Notes: generated by a model not told the origin, from the letters alone. A stretch of DNA of 64,000 nt from Formosa sp. Hel1_31_208 (GCF_900104785.1 NZ_LT629733.1:1086501-1150500), one strand, 5' to 3'. Shown: positions 15,301-23,889, counted from the first letter of the stretch. Numbers and translations are program-made.

Positions 15301-18300
15301 TGAGGTTAGTTATAATGCCAGTGGTTGTTCTGGTCTTATTAGTGCCGTTTCCGAAGTTGTAGTTGTAGACGATCCTGATATTACAACACAACCTATAGCA
15401 TCCCAAAGTTTATGTCAAAATGTAACTCCTCAAGATTTGCAGGTGGTGATAACTGGTGGTTTAGGTCTTACCTCTTACCAGTGGTATGTAAATACGGTTA
15501 ATTCTAATACAGGTGGGACCTTGATTGCTGGAGCTACGACAAGTTTATATACGCCTCCAGTAACTACAGTTGGGACCTTATATTACTATTGCATTATCAC
15601 TCAAGATGTTTCAGGATGTGAGGTTGTAAGTACTGTAAGTGCCGTTGAGGTCAATGCTGCGGCACAGTTTACAAGTCAGCCTATTTCAGACGAATTGTGT
15701 TTAGGAGAAACGACCAATACCTTAGTCGTGGCCTATACTAATGGAACTGGCGCACCAAGCTATCAGTGGTATGAAAACACCATTAATGATACCACCTCAG
15801 GAACAGCTATACCAGGAGCAACGACAGACAGCTTTAACCCTCCAGTAGACGCTACTGGGATTACCTATTACTATTGTATCATCACTTTAAATGCTGGAGG
15901 TTGCTCTGAAATTGTTTCAGAAGTGGCTGAAATTACAGTTAATGAAACACCAAGTATTAGTGATGCTAACCTTTTGATTTGTAGTGGTAATAGCTTTACA
16001 TATATTCCAGATTCTTCTGGAGGTGACACCGTTCCGGCGAATACCGTATATACTTGGACTCCGCCTTTAATTAATCCTGCAGGGAGTATTACTGGTGCTT
16101 CACAGCAAGTAACTCCTTCGGCTACTATTGGTCAGTTTTTAGAGAATATAACAACGACACCAGCGACTGTGACTTATACGGTAACACCTACCGCTGGGGA
16201 TTGTATAGGCTTAGATTTTGAGGTTGTGGTTACCGTAAATCCGTCTATTTCTGTTACCTCAGTAGTAACCAATAATACCTGTTTTCAATCTAATAATGCG
16301 TCCATAGAGATTTCCATAGTAGGAGGTGTGCCATTTACAACGGGAACTCCGTATGTGATTTCATGGACTGGTCCAAATGGATTCACTAGTACTGATGAAG
16401 ATATTTTTAATTTAGAACAAGGCACATATACTCTTAGTGTAGATGATGATGGCGGTTGTCCTTATACAGAAACATTCATTGTTACCGAGCCAGATGAATT
16501 GGTGTTTAGTGTGGTTGATTTTGATCCCGAAACTATTTCTTGTTTTAACGCTAATGATGGTGTCATTAATATTACGGTTGCAGGTGGTACTGTAGCCTAT
16601 AGTTATAGTTGGACAAAAGATGGGGTTCCATTTTCTACTGATGAAGATTTAACAAACCTTGGTCCTGGAATGTATACTATTACAGTAAGTGATGCCAATA
16701 GTTGTGGACCTATTAGTTTGAGCTTTGATATCGTAGAGCCACCACTACTTGAAGTGACATTAAATACTAAAACTGATATCTTATGTTTTGGAGATTCTAC
16801 TGGAGCCGTTGCCATTAATGTGACTGGTGGAAGACCAAATTATACGTTTTCTTGGACTGGTCCGAATGCCTTTACAAGTGTTAATCAAGACATTGACACC
16901 TTGTTGGCAGGTCTTTATACCGTAACGGTTACCGATGATTCGGGTTGTGTTGATGCACTCGATGTTAATGTACTTCAAAATGATGAAATCACTATCGATG
17001 TTAGTACTACTGAAATTGAATGTTATGGAGATAACGATGCCTCAATAACTATTAATTCGATTTCTGGAGGGGTGTCACCTTATGATATTGCATGGAGTAA
17101 TTTTGGGACAGGGAATAGTCAAACCAACCTTTCGGCAGGAACTTATACCATTACAATCACTGATGCTGAAAACTGCTCAAGAGTGTTTCCTATAGTTATT
17201 GAAGAAGCGCCATTATTTTTAATAGATCCCGTGGTAACACAGATGTCATGTTCAGGAGAAAATGACGCCAGTATTATACTCAATTTTGTTGGTGGTATTG
17301 ATCCTGTTACCGTTGTTTGGAATGATGATCCTACGGCAGGAACTGAGCGCAACAATTTGGCTCCTGGAACTTATGCTGTAACAATAACAGATGGTACACC
17401 TTGTGTGATACAGGATAGTTTTACCATATTTAATATTTTACCGCTATTAGCTTCTGCCAATATCACCGATGCCTTGGATTGTGATGACACCAATAGTGGA
17501 TTTATAAACCTATTGATTGAAGGAGGAACACCACCTTTTGATGTGGTTTGGTCTAATGGAGCCACTACCGAAGATTTGGAAAATATCCCACCAAATACAT
17601 ATACCGTGCAAATTACGGATGCCAACGGTTGTGAACTAGAAGGAAGTTGGGTGGTTAATAGATTTGAACCTTTAACGGTTAGTGTTGATATACAGTCTGA
17701 TGTAGATTGTGAAGCACAAACGGTGAACCAAACCTTTGTAGCATTAGCTTCTGGAGGTGTGCCGCCTTTTAATTTTAGCTGGTCAAGTGGTACAGTAAGT
17801 GGACTCAATAATGAGTTAATGACGACAACACAGAATGGTTTAGTTTTATTAGAGGTTACCGACAGTCAAGGCTGCAATACCAGTTTTAGTTTAAATGTAG
17901 AGATTCCTGTGCTTGGAGATCCAGGTTTTGGAGTCTCTTCGTTTGGTTTAGTTAATTATGGGGTTTTTGCTATTCAAGACCCGATTGAGTTTACAAATAC
18001 GGCTACTGGAGATTACATAAGTATTTTATGGGATTTTGGAGATGGTAGTTTTTCATCTGAGGAAAACCCAATTCATACCTATGTGCAAGTAGGGAATTAT
18101 GTGGTTACCCAAACGGTTACTTATCCCTTTGGTTGTGTTTATAGTAATATCGTGACGCTTATTGTTGAAAAAGGATATAAGCTGATGATGCCTGATGCAT
18201 TTACTCCTAATGAGGATGGACTTAATGATTTTTATGGCCCTGAACATATTGGACTTAACAAGTTAGAACTTAATATATACGATACCTGGGGAAGTCTTAT

Positions 18301-18451
18301 TTATTCTGAATCTGGTGATGATATTAGAGGATGGGATGGTAAGATCAATGATGAAGACGCCGAGAATGGAAATTATTACTATACCTTTTCTGCAAGCACA
18401 TTTTATGAGAATGTAATTGAAAAACGAGGCGCTTTTGTGTTTATTAAATAA
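12383..18451 (+). CDS. Giant SprB-like surface adhesin with PKD, Ig-like and SprB repeats and a T9SS type B sorting domain
   Basis: The protein has 2022 aa. A hydrophobic signal region covers residues 8-25. PKD domains follow (WSFGDGN near 174, YFWDFGDGG near 476, and others to about 700). Four Ig-like repeats with QWYxNTxNSNTGG and GATxxxYxPP motifs span about 805-1190. About six SprB repeats (NNTCFQSNNASIEISIVGG type, each with W(T/S)GPNGFTS and GTYTLSVDDDGGC) span about 1290-1835. One more PKD (ILWDFGDGSFSSEENP) is at 1880-1920. A CHU_C/gliding-type C-terminal domain (DAFTPNEDGLND, then LNIYDTWGSLIY and GWDGK) fills 1932-2022. Type B domains direct export by T9SS with a cognate SprF. The sprF-like gene starts 9 bases downstream. 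A gliding or attachment adhesin is likely. Confidence 0.9.
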   Translation: MIKNNYNLSLLMVCVVFGLATVFKTNSHAFVFSTFKGISVITTDALVPNGTISGSTTVCLNDTPAPQITFTGSGGEVPYTFTYTLNGGTSQTVTTTGTNTSVSLNVNTNTAGTFVYQLQSVSDNTGDVTTENGTATVNVEDPPNVDFSFNNNNTCSGTPIVITPNITGNGPFDYSWSFGDGNTSTNMNPTHIYNAEGCGFSNFTITLTVTDNNGCTASSSQPISVEQRPELNFIDLDASFTAPFDNCGNNTADPEYTVNVGNDSPSASCVTSYDVDWGDGTSATNVTFPLSHTYLELGSFNMMVTAYGNSGCNTTETILIKNSSNPVGAIEIPGNTVNLCLPVLPIDFAIGSWGTNPPDTNYLIDYGDGTQVGFTQAQLEGSAFYNASDPGASQNYPIPHTYTESNCPNPNYTVSLIISTSCGESLLTAGPIIILSQPSVDFDVDPIACVNIPVLFENLTTGGFNQNCNTNTVYFWDFGDGGTSTLENPTHTYTTPGNYTVTLFAENFCGTTDVVTKTICIEPELVASFTTNPSFGCTPLAITTTNTTDVSQSCGGETYLWEVTYAADFCGTSELWSFTNGTNENSINPSLLFESAGLYSLTLTATNSCGSTTASQVIEVKQPPTASIDAIADSCGTAAINPVATVNNCAPASETISYTWSFPGGTPATSNQLNPGTINYTAVGMYTITFSVTNSCGTETVTQTFSVNETPTITNTVTNQSLCSGSESVAINLTAIPSAATYSWTSNAPAGLTGYIAAGTSNTIPAQTLINTTANPITLTYTVIPEIGGCFGLPVDFDIIVEPAPAITTQPQSDAVCLNGSTPDLSVVFQGSGSPIYQWYENTVDNTTTGTPIAGETGATFSPPTNTIGETYYYVIITFSTGGCNEITSQTAFIQVEEIAQIDSEPLNTQSICEGGTASELSLVVSGGAGTATYQWFSNTTNSNTGGTLIAGATGTNYIPPPFNTVGTYYFYVEVSYNASGCSGLISAVSEVVVVDDPDITTQPIASQSLCQNVTPQDLQVVITGGLGLTSYQWYVNTVNSNTGGTLIAGATTSLYTPPVTTVGTLYYYCIITQDVSGCEVVSTVSAVEVNAAAQFTSQPISDELCLGETTNTLVVAYTNGTGAPSYQWYENTINDTTSGTAIPGATTDSFNPPVDATGITYYYCIITLNAGGCSEIVSEVAEITVNETPSISDANLLICSGNSFTYIPDSSGGDTVPANTVYTWTPPLINPAGSITGASQQVTPSATIGQFLENITTTPATVTYTVTPTAGDCIGLDFEVVVTVNPSISVTSVVTNNTCFQSNNASIEISIVGGVPFTTGTPYVISWTGPNGFTSTDEDIFNLEQGTYTLSVDDDGGCPYTETFIVTEPDELVFSVVDFDPETISCFNANDGVINITVAGGTVAYSYSWTKDGVPFSTDEDLTNLGPGMYTITVSDANSCGPISLSFDIVEPPLLEVTLNTKTDILCFGDSTGAVAINVTGGRPNYTFSWTGPNAFTSVNQDIDTLLAGLYTVTVTDDSGCVDALDVNVLQNDEITIDVSTTEIECYGDNDASITINSISGGVSPYDIAWSNFGTGNSQTNLSAGTYTITITDAENCSRVFPIVIEEAPLFLIDPVVTQMSCSGENDASIILNFVGGIDPVTVVWNDDPTAGTERNNLAPGTYAVTITDGTPCVIQDSFTIFNILPLLASANITDALDCDDTNSGFINLLIEGGTPPFDVVWSNGATTEDLENIPPNTYTVQITDANGCELEGSWVVNRFEPLTVSVDIQSDVDCEAQTVNQTFVALASGGVPPFNFSWSSGTVSGLNNELMTTTQNGLVLLEVTDSQGCNTSFSLNVEIPVLGDPGFGVSSFGLVNYGVFAIQDPIEFTNTATGDYISILWDFGDGSFSSEENPIHTYVQVGNYVVTQTVTYPFGCVYSNIVTLIVEKGYKLMMPDAFTPNEDGLNDFYGPEHIGLNKLELNIYDTWGSLIYSESGDDIRGWDGKINDEDAENGNYYYTFSASTFYENVIEKRGAFVFIK

Positions 18452-18460
18452 TTAACTAGA

Positions 18461-19462
18461 ATGAAATTTAGAATCCTAATCTCTATCATGCTCTTCGTGA
18501 CCGTAAATATTGCAAAAGCGCAAGACCCTATTTTTTCACAATCCAATTATGTTCAAGAAACTTTGAATCCAGGGTTTTCTGGCTTCGAAGATAACGACAG
18601 GATTTATGCGGGTATTTTAAGTCGTGTGCAATGGCCTAGCTTAGACTTGAATTTGACCACGCAATATGCGTTTATAAACAAATCTTTTGACTATGGGCCA
18701 AGTATGGGTTTTGGCGTAGGTATTAATGCCGTTTATCAGTATGAATCATTTAATAATTATAATTATTTCCAGTTAAATGCGAATTATGCTCATCGTGTTA
18801 ATTTAGATGGTGGTTGGTTCTTTAGACCAGGTATTGAAGTTGGTATTGGTAGCAAAAGTAACCGGTTTCGTAATCTGACCTTAGCGGATCAAATAAACAT
18901 CAACACAGGGTTTATCAATCCGGTGTCTATAGATCCCTTAAGTAATAATACAACAAATCGCTTTTACGTCGATTTTTCAACTGGCATTGTATTTGAAAAA
19001 GAAGAATTTAATGGAACGACTTATTGGTTTGGTGCCTCTGTTAAACACCTTAATAGGCCTAATATATCTTTTGTAGAAGGGGAGAAGGTGCCTTTGAATA
19101 TATTTTACTCTATACATGGTAATTATCGTTTTCCTTTTTTGAATGATTACAGTATCATGATGACGGCTAATTATATGCAACAAGGTCAATATAACCGTTT
19201 AGATATAGGTTATCTATTTCAAGTTAATGAATTTCTTCTTGGGCTTACAGTAGCGACTAATCCAGCACGTAATGATGCAAACAGTCATTTGTTATCATCT
19301 ATAAATGCGTTTATAGGCTTAGAATACACCCAATATAGATTTGGTTTATCATATGATATGAATACTTCTAAAATTGGAAATACCAGAGGTGTTTATGAGT
19401 TTTCTTTAACCTATCTGTCCAGATGCCGCAGATGTAATACTGATCGTAGCAGAAAGCGATAA
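18461..19462 (+). CDS. PorP/SprF family T9SS outer membrane partner protein
   Basis: The 333-aa protein has a signal peptide (ILISIMLFVTVNIAKAQ) and the family opening QDPIFSQSNYVQETLNPGFSGF. It continues with beta-barrel-like alternating strands rich in aromatic residues and ends YEFSLTYLSRCRRC. PorP/SprF proteins sit in the outer membrane. Each is needed for secretion and surface attachment of a partner that carries a type B sorting domain. The gene directly follows the SprB-like adhesin gene with a 9-base gap, the usual genetic pairing, so the two form a dedicated export and adhesin unit. The basic, cysteine-containing end (CRRCNTDRSRKR) is longer than the usual barrel terminus and may lie in the periplasm. 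Confidence 0.9.
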   Translation: MKFRILISIMLFVTVNIAKAQDPIFSQSNYVQETLNPGFSGFEDNDRIYAGILSRVQWPSLDLNLTTQYAFINKSFDYGPSMGFGVGINAVYQYESFNNYNYFQLNANYAHRVNLDGGWFFRPGIEVGIGSKSNRFRNLTLADQININTGFINPVSIDPLSNNTTNRFYVDFSTGIVFEKEEFNGTTYWFGASVKHLNRPNISFVEGEKVPLNIFYSIHGNYRFPFLNDYSIMMTANYMQQGQYNRLDIGYLFQVNEFLLGLTVATNPARNDANSHLLSSINAFIGLEYTQYRFGLSYDMNTSKIGNTRGVYEFSLTYLSRCRRCNTDRSRKR

Positions 19463-19504
19463 GACCATGAGGGCTTTTGCTAATGCATGGGATTTTTTAA
19501 ATTC

Positions 19505-19618
19505 CTATGACGGTTAAGGTTTCGATGTGGTTTCACCAAACCTTTTGGATAGGTAATAAAAGCACAGATAATATAGTGATGTGAGAAGTAGGTGTAAATC
19601 GAGGGATTACTACAATAG
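19505..19618 (+). repeat. 115-nt dispersed repeat, copy 5
   Basis: GGTTTCGATGTGGTTTCACC, then TTTTGGATAGGTAATAAAAG, then AATATAGTGATG and AGGTGTAAATC follow the family order. It lies just after the SprF gene and has the same orientation as copies 1-4, although its neighbouring genes differ. Confidence 0.5.
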
Positions 19619-19713
19619 GGTCAATTATTTTTTTTTTGATCCCCATAGAATAATAACCAAACGGGATAGATAGTTCGCCAATACATGTTGGCCTTTCGTT
19701 ATTTTTTCATTAA

Positions 19714-20811
19714 CTATTTTGCAAACTTGAAAGTCTGTTTGTTATCAATATTTAATAAATAAATTCCATTGGATATTTGACTAATATCAATTGAATTGTC
19801 ATTTGAGTTCATACTTCTTGATAAGATTTCTGAACCCGTTAAACTATAAATTTTAATATTATGATTTTGATTATTTAACCCATTAATATTTATATCATTC
19901 TTATTATTGTAGATTGATACATCTGAAAGTTGATTATTAAAATCGTTTGTTGATAAAGTTAAGTCTTCTTTAGTCACTATTTTTCCAAAATTTTCTTGAG
20001 GCATATATAAATTAGTTCCACTTATTACTATGTCTCTTAAAAAATCAGTACTACCTCCAGTATCTATTACTTCTGTAGTTATATTAGTAGGATTAGAAAA
20101 TGGGGCTTTTTTTATAACTCCACTTTCTGAGAAATATAAAAAATCATTATAAACATATACTCCTCTAACATTTGTATTTGTGATGAATGAGTTGAGTGCA
20201 GGCGTACTCAAAGAAACATCAACAAAATAAATAATACCTGTGCCACTACCAGCATCTCTATCTCCTATATATAATGTACTTCCATTAAATTCCATATCCT
20301 GTGGATTTGTCAAACCCGATACTATTGTATTCACAGGCGGATTAGAAACGGAAATATCTATTTTTTTTAGAGATATTCCTCCACCTGATAAATCTTCATC
20401 AGTAAAATATAGCTCACCATTGTACAAATCTAATGCAGGCACAAATCCCAAACCAGAGACTATATCATTTAATACTGTCGGATTATTAATATCAAAACTA
20501 GCTAGAGTACTTTCTCCTGTATTGTCATTTACATATGAAAGATAAATAATATTTCCTTGTTTAGTTATATTTCCAATACCAATAGGGTCTGTACTAGATG
20601 GAAGACTATTAAATAAAACATTTGCTGAAGGTGATGGAGCATTAAGGTCTATTTGAATAATCTCTCCTGGTGCAGCAACTCCTTTAACGTATATAATATT
20701 ATTATCAATAATTAGGCGGTTAGGTTGATTAAGTCCATTAATGAAATCAGATACTTGAGCTTGTGAGAATAAAGATGTAATTAAAAATAAGAGAAGTAAT
20801 TTTGTTTTCAT
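19714..20811 (-). CDS. Secreted beta-propeller protein with T9SS type A sorting domain
   Basis: The 365-aa protein has a signal peptide (MKTKLLLLFLITSLFSQAQ). Residues 25-270 are repeated strands of the type LYIGDRDAGSGTGIIYFVDV, LDLYNGELYFTDED and VYVYNDFLYFSE, as in NHL- or YncE-like propellers. The last 75 residues form a type A sorting domain (LSDVSIYNNKNDININGL, then IKIYSLTGSEILSRS and GIYLLNIDNKQTFKFAK). The domain sends the protein through T9SS to the cell surface or medium, where the propeller probably binds proteins or glycans. It is convergent with the SprF gene and monocistronic. The ligand is unknown. Confidence 0.85.
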   Translation of the reverse strand: MKTKLLLLFLITSLFSQAQVSDFINGLNQPNRLIIDNNIIYVKGVAAPGEIIQIDLNAPSPSANVLFNSLPSSTDPIGIGNITKQGNIIYLSYVNDNTGESTLASFDINNPTVLNDIVSGLGFVPALDLYNGELYFTDEDLSGGGISLKKIDISVSNPPVNTIVSGLTNPQDMEFNGSTLYIGDRDAGSGTGIIYFVDVSLSTPALNSFITNTNVRGVYVYNDFLYFSESGVIKKAPFSNPTNITTEVIDTGGSTDFLRDIVISGTNLYMPQENFGKIVTKEDLTLSTNDFNNQLSDVSIYNNKNDININGLNNQNHNIKIYSLTGSEILSRSMNSNDNSIDISQISNGIYLLNIDNKQTFKFAK

Positions 20812-20907
20812 AATTTAAATTCAAGTCAATGGTAATAATAAAGGTTTACAAAATTATAATCAATACCCAATAATAGGTAATTTTCCGAATTTCGGATATC
20901 ATGAATG

Positions 20908-21005
20908 CCGACGTGTTCGTGTATGGTTGCGTTATGTCGCCTAGAACTGCATTACTAAAAGAAAACGAACCAGATAAAAATCTGTAGGATTTTCTGAGTA
21001 CACAC
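20908..21005 (-). repeat. Palindromic intergenic element, copy H (right arm lost)
   Basis: The left arm (CGACGTGTTCGTGTATGG-TTGCG) and the inner block (ATTACTAAAAGAAAACGAAC, then CAGATAAAAATCTG) match the family, especially copy B. The right arm is not recognisable before the stop of the membrane protein gene at 21029. The orientation equals that of copies A-G. Confidence 0.5.
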
Positions 21006-21028
21006 CGAACAAGCTAATCTATTTCCCT

Positions 21029-22480
21029 TCAAACCCCTTGTGCCGCTTTTAGCAACAGGTCCATAATGCCTTGCAATTCTTTACTGTTTTCTTTTTCGGT
21101 GATAAAGAGGGCTGCCTTTGGGTCTTCAATCTTATGATTTGGAGAGTCTCCGGCTAAGGATGCCCAACGTTCGGTAATGGTCTTGCGTACCAAATCGACC
21201 GCCTCAGTACTGCATACAAACACAATGCGATGCACCGGAACATGATCTAAGATAAAATCGATCTCGAATTCACAGCCTTTATTCTTTTCACTAAAGCCTC
21301 GCAGATCCATCATAATCACACTGGCTTCATGCACCAAAGTGTTCACGCCGACCTTCCAGGTATTGTCATAGCACATCACTGGAAATTCCTTAAAGGTGTT
21401 ATCGTATTTTGTTGGCCATTGGTCTAAGTCGGCCAAACGCGCTTTTAACTGGTCTTCGGTATGCATGAATTTATTAGACATGCTTTTGGTGGCCTTTGCG
21501 ATATAGATGAAGGCGCCTATAAGAAGTAATACCGTAAAGAAGGCAAACATAGCGCCTATGGTTTCCATAGATTGATCGTCAGTAAAAAAGGTAAAGATCA
21601 TGAAAACCACAATGATAAAAATAGGAAAGTTTCGTTTGTATTGTCGTTTCCAGAACACCCTATAAAAAGAGGGGTCTGCCACGGTAAAATAACTTCCAAA
21701 ATGCTTCCAGTATTTCGCCAAGGTGGAGAAGGTGAATACAGAGGTATCACTTAACAAAAACACCCTTAAAATGAGTAACTTGATATTGGTCTTCTCACGT
21801 CCTTTTTTACGTCGGTGCCACATGGTATACAGATGAAATAGGATGGGAACTATAAATGCAATTCCGACCATAATTTCTCCAATGGAGAAATACAAAACGG
21901 CTTCCTTTAAGCCAATAAGCATTAAAAATATAAAGAGAACTTGGCACCACAAGGCTTGAAACGGAAAGAATAATTTCTTACTCAACGGACTCAAAAACCC
22001 AAAGATGCCTGATTTGTACGCTTTAAACTGATTGCGATGCCCAATAAAGCGCATGACGGTCCAAATAAGGAGGATGAACACATAAAAGAAATACATAGGT
22101 GCGTCCATATATACAACTAAAAACGAGCATAAATACGGTACTAGGCCATAGACGGCCACGACCAACAAATCGGTAAGAAATAACGTCTTGAATTCGGCCT
22201 GCGCGCGACTCACCATCGTAGCTCTTATGGTTTTGGCATCAGGTAATTCTGAGCTGCTGGTTAATTCGCGAATGGTGAGCGGTTTTAGGGTTGGCTTATC
22301 TTCTACAATCGTTTCATCTGCAGGTTCTTGGATGGCCTTTTTAGAGGTGGTCATCATTAAAACATTGAGTTTCTTTAGGAGCTTTCTACGTGTGAATTTT
22401 ACGATTAAATAGGCCACGACAAGCATGAGCAAACGTAAGAACAAACCCATTTGTGCGGTGTCTTGAACAATTAATAACAT
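21029..22480 (-). CDS. Multi-pass membrane protein with C-terminal Rossmann-like domain, unknown function
   Basis: The 483-aa protein has about seven hydrophobic segments (near residues 10-28, 98-120, 126-146, 175-198, 200-220, 285-305 and 310-330). Between segments 5 and 6 lies a conserved-looking piece with LRVFLLSDTSVFTFSTLAKY and GSYFTVADPSFYR. After the last segment a soluble alpha/beta domain contains MCYDNTWKVGVNTLVHEA, then VIMMDLRGFSEKNKGCEFEI and HRIVFVCSTEA. The alternating strand-helix pattern and the DLRGFS turn resemble TIR- or SLOG-like nucleotide-binding folds, but this is inference. I do not recognise a named family. Palindromic element H separates it from the downstream T9SS gene. 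Confidence 0.6.
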   Translation of the reverse strand: MLLIVQDTAQMGLFLRLLMLVVAYLIVKFTRRKLLKKLNVLMMTTSKKAIQEPADETIVEDKPTLKPLTIRELTSSSELPDAKTIRATMVSRAQAEFKTLFLTDLLVVAVYGLVPYLCSFLVVYMDAPMYFFYVFILLIWTVMRFIGHRNQFKAYKSGIFGFLSPLSKKLFFPFQALWCQVLFIFLMLIGLKEAVLYFSIGEIMVGIAFIVPILFHLYTMWHRRKKGREKTNIKLLILRVFLLSDTSVFTFSTLAKYWKHFGSYFTVADPSFYRVFWKRQYKRNFPIFIIVVFMIFTFFTDDQSMETIGAMFAFFTVLLLIGAFIYIAKATKSMSNKFMHTEDQLKARLADLDQWPTKYDNTFKEFPVMCYDNTWKVGVNTLVHEASVIMMDLRGFSEKNKGCEFEIDFILDHVPVHRIVFVCSTEAVDLVRKTITERWASLAGDSPNHKIEDPKAALFITEKENSKELQGIMDLLLKAAQGV

Positions 22481-22826
22481 AAAAGATGTATTGTAACCTG
22501 AGCTTGAGTGCTTGTACCATGCATTCTTCGGCTGGAGGTTGGTTAGTTGCAGATGAATTTACAATAAATTTTCGATTTCAAAATGTCTGTAAGCGCAATT
22601 TTGATAACTCGGTATGTGCGAGTAGGTTGACCTTGTCCATCATTTTATGACACGCGATATCTATGAACATAGCAATTCTTTAGCTTTTAATTCATGACAA
22701 CGCTGCCTTTTATGAAATCCTTAAAATTATCACTTTAGCCTATGGGCTTCTGGCAGCAATTCTAATTTCTATGGCCTATATAGGACACCTTACTTTCGAG
22801 AATTTGGAGCCTCTAATCAAGGTGAA
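22481..22826. other. Intergenic region with a coding fragment
   Basis: On the plus strand an open frame without a start codon (about 22690-22836) reads AFYEILKIITLAYGLLAA, then ILISMAYIGHL, which is membrane-helix-like. It looks like the remnant of a small membrane protein. Nothing else is recognised except the likely promoter for the membrane protein gene on the minus strand. Confidence 0.35.
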
Positions 22827-23063
22827 GTGCGTATGAGATTGATATTTATTATTATGTTTTTTGATGTTTCAGTTGGGTGGTTTGTGCACTATCGGATATT
22901 TCATGGGACATATTTAGATAAAAATTTACCTCAATTAAGGCGCAAATATGAGTTCGTTTGGATCGCTATTTATTTTTATTTCAGATGGCGGAATTTTTTT
23001 TCAGTAGTTTTGACCAATGATTTTAGCCCTAATTCAAAAAGAAGAATTATATCCTATTGGTGA
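22827..23063 (+). CDS. Possible small membrane protein, doubtful
   Basis: The 78-codon frame (MRMRLIFIIMFF...) has one hydrophobic start and an aromatic-rich middle (YEFVWIAIYFYFRW). It overlaps the start of the metallopeptidase gene by 47 bases in another frame, which argues against both being intact genes. It may be a real short gene, a remnant linked to the fragment just upstream, or chance. No family is recognised. Confidence 0.2.
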   Translation: MRMRLIFIIMFFDVSVGWFVHYRIFHGTYLDKNLPQLRRKYEFVWIAIYFYFRWRNFFSVVLTNDFSPNSKRRIISYW

Positions 23064-23889
23064 GCTTATCTTTCATTCTATAATTTATTTGTTATGTCTT
23101 TTAATTGTAGTACTGATCGCTAAAAAAATCTTCAATTTTTTTGAAATGGCTTATGTCGAGTATATCAATAAAAGCCTATTTGTTAATCATATTTATTTCA
23201 ATAAACAAAAATTATCGAAGGACCAACGTTCGGTATTAAAAAGACAATTTAAATTCTACCAAAAATTGTCATTAACACACCAGTCTTATTTTGAACACCG
23301 CGTTTTTATGGTCATTAAAAACATGGAATTTATTGGAAAGGATCTAGAAGTCACCCAAGAAATGAAAGTGATGATTTCTGCCACCTTGGTTAAACTCACC
23401 TTTGGTTTAAGAGATTATCGCATAAAGTCGGTAGAACGGATTATTTTTTATCCTGATGAGTTTTATTCTCAAACCAATAAAGCCTATCATAAAGGAGAGT
23501 TTAACTTAGGGTATAAGGCCTTAGTGTTTTCATGGAAGGATGTCCTTCACGGTTATGATATTGAAGATGATAATTTAAACCTAGCAGTTCATGAATTTAC
23601 CCATGCGATTCACTTTTATTTTATGCGTGTAAGGCACCGCAGTACTAGTGCAGCCATTTTTTTGAATGCCTACGTTGAGTTGACTACAATGCTTGATAAA
23701 AACCCAAAATTGAAATCGAAACTTATTAAATCTCAATTTTTACGAGAGTATGCGTTTACAAATCAGTTCGAGTTTTTATCTGTCGTCATTGAAACGTTTA
23801 TTGAATCTCCAGATCAGTTTAAATCCCAATTTCCTCAAATCTATATGAAAGTAAAAACAATGCTTAATTTCAATTTTGCAGGATATTAG
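23017..23889 (+). CDS. M90/MtfA-like zinc metallopeptidase with N-terminal membrane anchor
   Basis: The 290-aa protein has one membrane helix (residues 19-38, LIFHSIIYLLCLLIVVLIAK) and then an MtfA-like domain. The zinc motif is AVHEFTHAIHF (H192, H196, E193 as general base). The conserved lead-in VERIIFYPDEFYS and GYKALVFSWKDVLHG matches the family, as does FEFLSVVIETFIESPDQF for the third ligand. MtfA (DgsA anti-repressor) of E. coli is a cytosolic peptidase linked to glucose uptake control. The membrane anchor here is a difference seen in Bacteroidota members. The substrate is unknown. It stands alone between the membrane protein gene and the nonulosonate operon. Confidence 0.8.
   Translation: MILALIQKEELYPIGELIFHSIIYLLCLLIVVLIAKKIFNFFEMAYVEYINKSLFVNHIYFNKQKLSKDQRSVLKRQFKFYQKLSLTHQSYFEHRVFMVIKNMEFIGKDLEVTQEMKVMISATLVKLTFGLRDYRIKSVERIIFYPDEFYSQTNKAYHKGEFNLGYKALVFSWKDVLHGYDIEDDNLNLAVHEFTHAIHFYFMRVRHRSTSAAIFLNAYVELTTMLDKNPKLKSKLIKSQFLREYAFTNQFEFLSVVIETFIESPDQFKSQFPQIYMKVKTMLNFNFAGY

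Noticed and set aside
12518..18247. Eight minus-strand ORFs inside the adhesin gene
   Set aside because: They are shadows of the strongly coding plus frame and lack protein-like composition.
19618..19644. Terminator after the SprF gene
   Set aside because: The GGGTCAA/TTGATCCC stem has a bulge and the T-run is inside the loop, so it is not a convincing terminator.
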